The translations under genes were made by a program, and so were the position numbers. A DNA stretch of 64,000 bases from contig JAQFVV010012546.1 of assembly GCA_028023455.1 (NCBI GenBank), forward strand, positions 2,532,081 through 2,596,080. The letters are read 5' to 3'. This DNA comes from Epiperipatus broadwayi (lineage: Eukaryota > Onychophora > Udeonychophora > Euonychophora > Peripatidae). This document shows, one piece after another, positions 57,915 through 64,000 of this stretch (position 1 is its first letter; each line of letters opens with the position of its first letter). The notes below the pieces were generated by a model that saw only the letters and a list, made by a program, of their open reading frames with translations, searched no databases and had not been told where the DNA came from.

Positions 57915-59810
57915 GATATTAAAAAAGATAAATATAAAATATTAATAACTGATGAAGGAATAAGAAAATGATAGATATTATATAATTTTAAAATTAAACA
58001 GAATATTCTTAATGAATTAAAGTTGAAATGAAAATCATATGAAAATAATTTAATAAGTATTTTATTAATGTGGAGATAATAAAATTAAAGTTTAATTTTA
58101 TAAAAAATATAAATAATTAGGAGATTATTAAAAATAATAAAAATTAAAGTTTAATTTTATAAAAAATATAAATAATTAGGAGATTATTAAAAATAATAAA
58201 AAGGAATTATATATTTAAAATAATAATTGTTCATGAATAGGTATATATCCAGTTAGAAATATACATGTATAATTTATATTTATTTTATATTGTACATTTT
58301 ATTTTATATTACCTGGATTATGTAATTTGATTTGGATTATTTATTTCAATTTTATTATGTTTTGTCATATTTTATTTTATGTTGTTTTTTTATTATTTTA
58401 TTAAATTTATTGTTTACATTTTTATGGCATTATTTATATAGTTATGTATTTTATTTTATTTCATTATATCATAGCTCTGAAGAAGAGTGCAGGACAATTG
58501 AAATATAAGATTGTGTGTATATATAAATACAATAAAAAGTTTTTTTGCTAAAGTGTTCAAAGTAGAGTGGATAAATTGTATTTTTTTTTGTTATTGACTA
58601 TTACTTGAATTATAAAATATAAAATATTGATATGCCAAATTAATAGGTGTCCAAATGGAATTTATGCTGCATAAACTTGTCTTTTTACTTCAAGATTTAT
58701 TATTAATTAGATATGTTTCATTTTATAATTTATAGCTTCCCAATATTTTTGTTTGTGTCTTTGTGAGTAAACTTAATTTCTTTCTTTAGTATTTTCTTAT
58801 ATTAATTCTCAATATTAAATTACAATTTGATATAAAAAAAAGTCTAGATTTATTATCTAGTGTCATCTTCTAGTAAAGCTACATATAGAAGTATATATCC
58901 ATGACAATATATAAATGAAATATTATCCAGGTATACTTGTGTATAAGTTATTAAAAATATATATAAACCATTATTTTGATAGGTCACAATGGATCATTTA
59001 TGCAGTTATCATCATCAGCATTATCTCTCCATGGTATAGATATAGTATTGATTTTTCTAATATAAAAATACTATGCAGTTGGACTCACTCCAACAATATG
59101 AGATCAGAGAAGCCATTGAGATCTTTAAATTGTTAGATTGTCAACAAATGTGATATTTGCAAATTACCTTCTATTTGGACATTTAAAAAAAACTCATTAA
59201 TCTAAATAATTTCTTATAATTATTATTTCTATTTTCTATTAACAGAACATTCAATATTGTTATACATCAGTGTTTGCAATACCTATAAAATTATTTTATA
59301 ATATTTGTTACCCAGTTGATAACCAGTGTGACTGATCAAAACATTGATTTATATATATTTTCAATAAATTATATACAAATGTAGTCAAATAATATTTCAA
59401 TTTGGAACCCATGAAAATATTCGATTTAATATATATATGTTTAAAAACACACACATATATAATTATCAATTAAAGAAATACTTAATCAAATTATTAAATA
59501 GTAGAACTAAATTAATATGAGTATATATATATCATTATCATCATTTTCATTATATATATATTAATATAATAACAAATATCAATATGCTGTAAAGTTGATA
59601 GTAAATATTTTTTTTTCATTTTCTGATTAACAAAAGAAAAAAAAATCATACTATTATGTCTTGCAAAGGAATTTTAATGAAAATGAAAAGCAGCACTGCT
59701 ATTAATATTCATAAGATGTTCATGAATAACATTAGCAATGTTCAGAATTTTAAATGTATTCATCTGATTAGAAGGCTTTTAATGACTATCTTACATTTAT
59801 TAATGGAATA
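57915..59810. other. Intergenic A+T-rich DNA
   Basis: Apart from the 59-bp tandem (separate entry), a module near 58474, CTCTGAAGAAGAG then TTGAAATAT, recalls the module in the family T elements. No gene. Confidence 0.45.
58083..58199. repeat. Two-unit tandem duplication, 59-bp unit
   Basis: AATTAAAGTTTAATTTTATA and the rest of the unit recur with an offset of 59 bases and no differences that I can see, so the duplication is recent. Confidence 0.9.
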
Positions 59811-59977
59811 AACATCACATGATCACCATTTTATGCTTGCTTATAACTGTTATTAAAACAGACAAAACTCTCTATATGTATTGCCACTCAGTGCATGCCA
59901 GAGTAATCAATGAATGCCAGAAGGTTTGTGCATAAAATCTCCATCTAGTGCCTAAGATCTCGGTGCACTGCTCTCAT

Positions 59978-60029
59978 ATCCAAGGCTCCTCACTGATGAA
60001 GGCGACAAGCCAGAAACTAGTTTTGGAAT
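59978..60029 (+). ncRNA. Hammerhead ribozyme, family A copy 3
   Basis: AUCCAA-GGC-UCCUCA leads into the canonical core CUGAUGA (59993-59999), helix II GGC/GCC with loop GACAA, GAAA (60013-60016) and CUAGUU at the cleavage site (after 60022). The 3' strand of helix I is disrupted by the adjoining duplication (UUGGAA in place of UGGGGA), so folding is partly lost. Confidence 0.65.
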
Positions 60030-60088
60030 ATCCAAGGCTTTTCACTGATGAAGGCAACAAGCCAGAAAGTAGTCTTGGGATATTGAAT
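60030..60088 (+). ncRNA. Hammerhead ribozyme, family A copy 4
   Basis: Outer AUCCAA with UUGAAU, inner UUUUCA with UUGGGA (weak), core CUGAUGA (60045-60051), GGC/GCC helix II with loop AACAA, GAAA (60065-60068), then GUAGUC with cleavage after 60074. The ACUAGU palindrome is changed to AGUAGU. A-A at 10.1-11.1 is retained. Confidence 0.65.
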
Positions 60089-60199
60089 GTAGAGGCACTA
60101 GATGGGGATTTTACCTACAAGCCTTCTGGAATCCATTGATTATTCTGGCTTGCACTGAGTGGCAATACCTATAGAGAGTTTTGCCTGTTTTAATTTATT

Positions 60200-62320
60200 A
60201 ATGGAAGAAAGTAGGATGCTATATTTCATATTGTAAAAAAACAGTCTTACAAACTGCATACATTTTTGATTATAAAAGCGGAGTAGCATTCATACCCAAT
60301 ACAGTGAAAAAAAAAGTTAAACTTTAAATAATTTTCCCACATTAAAACAAATACTTTTTTCCTACTCATATATACTTTCTTGCTTATTTTTCATTTAACT
60401 TTTCAGCATCTTACTATATTTAATGTGAGATAGTACATTTCTTTCTAAATAATAAATGGTATCTTACCTTTAATTTTTCTGAGCTTGTCTAACTATTTTT
60501 AAAAAAATGTGAAAGATCATTTTTATTTTTATTTTTTAACTTGTTCTTTAATCTGTTTTTGCATCAAAAGACTCATATTTAAAAAGTGACTTATCATAAG
60601 TTATTACATAAGATAAGCCGTTTTGAAAAGCCCATGTTCGCAGAAAGAGAATTAATTTATAGTTCAAAGTGAGAATGCTAAGAAAGATTTGACCAGAGTT
60701 ATTTTTTTCTATCTTTAGTTCATTTATCAAATGACAAATTTACTATTAAGCAACTAGACAGCTGTACTTTTACAATCTAAAAGTCTTTTCAAATACATCT
60801 TAATTCTTAAATGTATGTTTTAAAACTATTTTTGTTGTATTAAAAAACAAAAAAAAACACTGCTTTATAAGCCATTGACCTAAAACTCTCTTGTAACAAT
60901 ACTTAATAATAGATTCAAGCTGATTGATGATATTCTTATTATCAGTTTCACTACTTAAACTTTTATCTATCTTTTAAAAAAGTTGTCTTTAACAAATAAA
61001 TTTTAAATGATAAATTCCGTGAATTATTAAGTGATGTAAAAATTTTGATAAAACGATGATGTATACGCAATAATCGATTATATATACAAGTATAAACACA
61101 GATTAAAAAGGTTTAAAGCCTATAATTGAACATTATTAATAATATTAGTAGAAAAGATTATGGTTTCATTATTTTCATAATAAAATCTTGATTTTGAGAG
61201 ATTATAAAAGATCTAGAAAGAGTCCATATGTGAGATGTATAGATGAAATAAGAAAATGTGCTAGTATGATGCTAAGAAGAAAGGCTAGAGATCTGTAAAA
61301 ATGGATTTAACATAAAGATACCTTTGTTCTCGATTGGATTAATAATAGTTAAATAATTATGATGATGATTTACATAGCATCTTGTTAAAAATCTAAAACT
61401 TTCAATAATGCAGCTTCTATGACTTTTAGCTTCATCATCTGATAGTACGTCACATTTTTAAGATTTAAGGATATATAGGTATGCAAATAAATTGTCCATT
61501 ATTTATAAAGATGAACTTTGCAACCTAAGTCAGTGCTTAGGAGTCAATTCAGAAACAAAATGTTTACAAATAAAAAAAAAAATTAGTTTGGACATTTGAT
61601 TGAAACTATTATTTTCAACTTACTTCTTGGGATTTAATGAGTCCTGAGTAATTAATTACAGAATCATTATTAAATCATACAAAAGGAAATTAACATTCCT
61701 ATATGCACTGTTCATTTATGTGTAAATCTTCACACTCTTACTTGCCATTAAGAGTTTTAAAAACACAAATAAATCACTTGCCTTTAGAACATATTCATAT
61801 ATTAGCCAACTTACTTATCATGCTTATCTCATGGTTTGAACCTATTGTATGCCTGAGATCATAATCGACAATTAATTTGGACAAATTTAGTTTCCATATT
61901 ACAGGGAAAAGATGTGTATCTCATTTTTAATTACCTGCGATTATTCAGATATTAATTTTGATACTAAAAATGCATTACCATCTATTCCCTGTGATATTTG
62001 AATTAAATTTGTACATCTTAATTGTCAATTATAATAATAGTCACACAATAGGTTCACACCATGAGATAAGCATGGGCAGTAAGAGTTGGCTTCTATATGA
62101 ATACAGTCTAAGCAGAAGAAATTCACTTATGTATTTAAAAATCTTACTTGTGGGTAAATTCATGGAGATTTATACATAAAAACAGAGCATGTCAGAAGGT
62201 TAATTTTTGTCAGTAAGATTAGATATATATTCAATGCATAATTATAGATTTACATGCTCATTATTTAATATTTAAATACAAGTATTATGTATATATACTT
62301 TAACTAGAAATAATTAGAAG
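60200..62320. other. Intergenic A+T-rich DNA
   Basis: No supported repeat or gene. Small frames (60548, 61958) are not recognisable. Confidence 0.45.
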
Positions 62321-62322
62321 GG

Positions 62323-62400
62323 ATATATTGGAGATCCTTTATCTTTTATAAATGCATGTCGTCATGTGTATAAGTTGTATAGGATGGGGCAGCATGGTCA
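62323..62400 (+). mobile_element. Family C unit, 5' end fragment
   Basis: ATATTGGAGATCCTTTATC, CATGTCGTCATGTGTATAAG matches the start of the family C unit at 5171-5230, beginning a few bases before the predicted cleavage point (62328). It decays after about 80 bases. Confidence 0.5.
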
Positions 62401-62404
62401 CTGA

Positions 62405-62765
62405 TCCTAGAGTAAAATTTTTTTTAATGATTCCTGACTAAAAAAAATTTGGAGAGAGGATTCAACAAGTGAACAAAACTATAGTGCATACTTTGACCCT
62501 TTACTAAATCAATGTCAAAGATTTCTTAGTAAAACTACCACATAATAAATAAATTAATGTCCTACATAATTGAGTGGTAGAATAGCATATTATGGAGTTT
62601 AAAAATCAAAAATCATACTCTTTCTGTTACTTACAGTGCTTGAACTGTTCATGAATTGCTAAGCAAAATAATCTTTTCATTATTTTTATTTAACGTCCAC
62701 AGTAAATAAGTTTCTTAAATCAAACAGACAAAAATAAAAATAATGCATTTATATCTTGATTATTC
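62405..62765. other. Intergenic A+T-rich DNA, nothing recognised
   Basis: No supported feature. Confidence 0.5.
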
Positions 62766-62831
62766 CTATATATATATATATAATACATATTTTGCGGGTT
62801 CATCCGTGTTAAAAACTTTTAATATCAATAT

Positions 62832-62870
62832 ACTGACGTTTCGACTTGGTCACACAAGCCATCCACAGAG
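62832..62870 (-). ncRNA. Vestigial hammerhead-like motif in the PLE 3' region
   Basis: Minus strand: CUGUGGA in place of CUGAUGA, then GGCUUG paired with CAAGUC (six pairs, one G-U) around UGUGAC, then GAAAC and GUC. Helix II and the GAAA box are good, but core position 6 is U and no helix I was found. Hammerhead motifs are known in PLE terminal repeats; this one looks degenerate. Confidence 0.45.
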
Positions 62871-62962
62871 TTATAAAAAGGTAGAAAGACGGTTGTAGAG
62901 GCGCTACAATCACTGGTTTGAATAAAACTTTAAAAATCCCACCAATAGCAAAAATGTTAAAT

Positions 62963-64000
62963 TTAAGAATGTTTTTTAAAGAAATCTTTCCAAATAGGAG
63001 GAAGTTTGCACGTATCATCTCGCTTATTGATACAATCTGGCCTTTTAAGTATCTCAATGGCTTCTCTGATTTTGCATTGGTAGAGATTATCACATCTGGA
63101 TATGATCCTGGTACTAGAAAAATCTATTTTATGACCTGAATCTATAGTATGGAGTGAGAGTGCTGATGATGATGAGTGTTGTTTAACTGCATTAGCATGC
63201 TCATCTCTCCGATCTCTGATGCGACGATTACTCATACCTATGTAAGAAGCTTTACAATTTTTACATGAGATTTGATAGACACCATGAGATTCAAGAGGGA
63301 TTGAATCCTTAGGCTTGGTTATTATATTGCTGATCTTTTGATGAGCAGAAAATGCTGTATCTATATTATAGCGTTTTAATATACGTCCGATACTGTCTGT
63401 AGTTCCTTTTACATATGGAACACAAATCCTAATAGCTGACTTATCATCTTTTTGTTTCCTATTTTGTCTATTTTGGGCTTGAAATAAGGCTTTTTTTATA
63501 AATTTGTAATTATAACTATTTGCTAATAAAACACTATTAATATGATTTATTTCTTCTTTCAGATGTGTGTCATCTGAAAGGTTAATTGCTCTATTTAAAA
63601 GAGTTTTGGCTACAGAAACTATCTGAGTTGGGTGATGATGAGAATGGAAATGTAAATATCTGTCTGTGTGTGTATCCTTTCTGTAAATAGAAAAAGATAA
63701 ACTATTTGGTGTTCTGGTGACTAGAACATCAAGAAAAGGGAGTTTTCCATCAGACTCTGTCTCCATTGTAAATTTAATATGAGGATGCATATTATTTAAA
63801 TGTAAGAAAAAATCATCTAATGTATTTTTTCCATGTTGCCATATGACAAAAGTGTCATCTATGTATCTGAGCCAAATGAGAGGTTTTAAAGATGATGATT
63901 CTAAAGCACGAGTTTCTATATATTCCATGAATAAATCAGCTATTACTCCTGAGATAGGTGAGCCCATAGGAGTACCAAAAACTTGTCTGTAATGCTGTCC
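62963..64000 (-). CDS. Penelope-like reverse transcriptase with GIY-YIG endonuclease (partial)
   Basis: Open from the window edge to the stop at 62963, 345 codons; the true start lies outside. The first visible residues are GQHYRQVFGTPMGSPISGVI, the RT motif typical of Penelope-like elements. Numbering from the Met at 63967: catalytic YIDD at about 35-38 in WLRYIDDTFVIW, then KLPFLDVLVTR (about 75-85) and YRKDTHTDRYLHF (about 95-107). The linker ends at PYVKGTTDSIGRIL. The GIY-YIG domain has GVYQ (229-232), CKNC (236-239), YIG (242-244), Arg/His-rich RRIRDRRDEH (249-258) and Glu in REAIEIL (about 302). PLE enzymes nick DNA with the GIY-YIG domain and prime reverse transcription there. No frameshift is seen, so the copy may be young. 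It is the only intact enzyme in the window. Confidence 0.9.
   Translation of the reverse strand, partial: GQHYRQVFGTPMGSPISGVIADLFMEYIETRALESSSLKPLIWLRYIDDTFVIWQHGKNTLDDFFLHLNNMHPHIKFTMETESDGKLPFLDVLVTRTPNSLSFSIYRKDTHTDRYLHFHSHHHPTQIVSVAKTLLNRAINLSDDTHLKEEINHINSVLLANSYNYKFIKKALFQAQNRQNRKQKDDKSAIRICVPYVKGTTDSIGRILKRYNIDTAFSAHQKISNIITKPKDSIPLESHGVYQISCKNCKASYIGMSNRRIRDRRDEHANAVKQHSSSSALSLHTIDSGHKIDFSSTRIISRCDNLYQCKIREAIEILKRPDCINKRDDTCKLPPIWKDFFKKHS

Larger units (their letters stand above)
59815..60192. mobile_element. Family A foldback element with two hammerheads
   Basis: The left arm (ATCACATGATCACCAT, AAAACAGACAAAACTCTCTA to CATCTAGTGCCTA) and right arm (GTAGAGGCACTAGATGGGG to GAGAGTTTTGCCTGTTTTA) are inverted. 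The centre holds GATCTCGGTGCACTGCTCTC followed by two hammerhead motifs in direct repeat, 52 bases apart. No coding capacity. Confidence 0.8.
62768..64000 (-). mobile_element. Penelope-like element, 3' part (continues past the window)
   Basis: Consists of the coding region (separate entry), a 3' untranslated region of about 180 bases, and an end near the (TA)n tract at 62768-62782. The 3' region contains ACCAAGTCGAAACGTC, a motif recurrent in PLE and related repeats. The 5' half of the element lies beyond 64000. Confidence 0.85.

Noticed and set aside
58470-58520. CTCTGAAGAAGAG ... TTGAAATAT as a hammerhead
   Set aside because: Core positions differ from CUGAUGA and no helix I strands pair; listed only as a module resemblance.
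62809-63139. Open frames of 94 and 73 codons overlapping the PLE end
   Set aside because: They are shadows of the GIY-YIG coding frame and carry no motif of their own.
1-64000. CRISPR array, bacterial operon or phage
   Set aside because: There are no spaced short direct repeats with unique spacers and no prokaryotic gene organisation; the content is eukaryotic repeats.

Overview
The window looks like non-coding, repeat-rich nuclear DNA from a very A+T-rich invertebrate animal genome. The signs are a Penelope-like element (PLE) with a GIY-YIG domain, decayed I/Nimb-like non-LTR retrotransposons with a zinc-knuckle ORF1, tRNA-derived SINEs with target-site duplications, many inverted-repeat elements and long (TA)n tracts. 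No bacterial features are present. I cannot name the phylum; cnidarian, chelicerate or other invertebrates would all fit. No complete host gene is visible. The only host-gene candidate is a pair of minus-strand exons with good splice signals at 2066-3690; a second GC-richer island (39.8-40.8 kb) is unexplained.

Layout: 0-4.6 kb holds a 240-bp inverted-repeat element and the candidate spliced exons. 4.6-5.6 kb is a hammerhead-bearing repeat fused to another family. 9.4-13.7 kb is a decayed LINE with ORF1 zinc knuckles, endonuclease and a YIDD reverse transcriptase. 15.8-16.4 kb holds a SINE and a long-TIR MITE. 20.2-22.5 kb and 27.0-27.7 kb are hammerhead repeats. 27.9-28.3 kb is a TIR element with a tRNA-like core, and 30.0-30.3 kb is a long-TIR element with a 13-bp target duplication. 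35.9-38.5 kb is a second LINE. 38.7-39.2 kb is another hammerhead repeat. 42.6-43.0 kb is a second tRNA-like TIR element. 46.2-46.4, 50.0-50.5, 56.7-56.8 and 59.8-60.2 kb are foldback copies of one hammerhead family. 50.8-51.2 and 53.7-54.9 kb are hammerhead repeats, the latter enclosing a PLE fragment. 62.8-64.0 kb is the 3' part of a PLE on the minus strand, open to its stop codon.

The most interesting signal is a set of hammerhead ribozyme (HHR) sequences that ordinary annotation would miss. Reading for the core CUGANGA ... GAAA ... NUH and checking helices I, II and III by hand, I find four divergent families (called A, B, C, D here) with about a dozen motif copies. Helix I is an inner helix of 5-6 bp, in A and D with an internal loop and an outer helix. 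Helix III is short and in A, C and D self-complementary (ACUAGU, AUACGUAU, ACCAUGGU), the arrangement known from dimeric type I hammerheads of animal retrozymes and PLE terminal repeats. Units of about 390-456 nt occur head to tail (B, D) or as inverted pairs (A, C), and several copies begin at or within a few bases of the predicted cleavage point. The simplest reading is a community of non-autonomous, retrozyme-like elements, possibly mobilised by the PLE machinery also present here. That link, and whether any copy is active, is inference.
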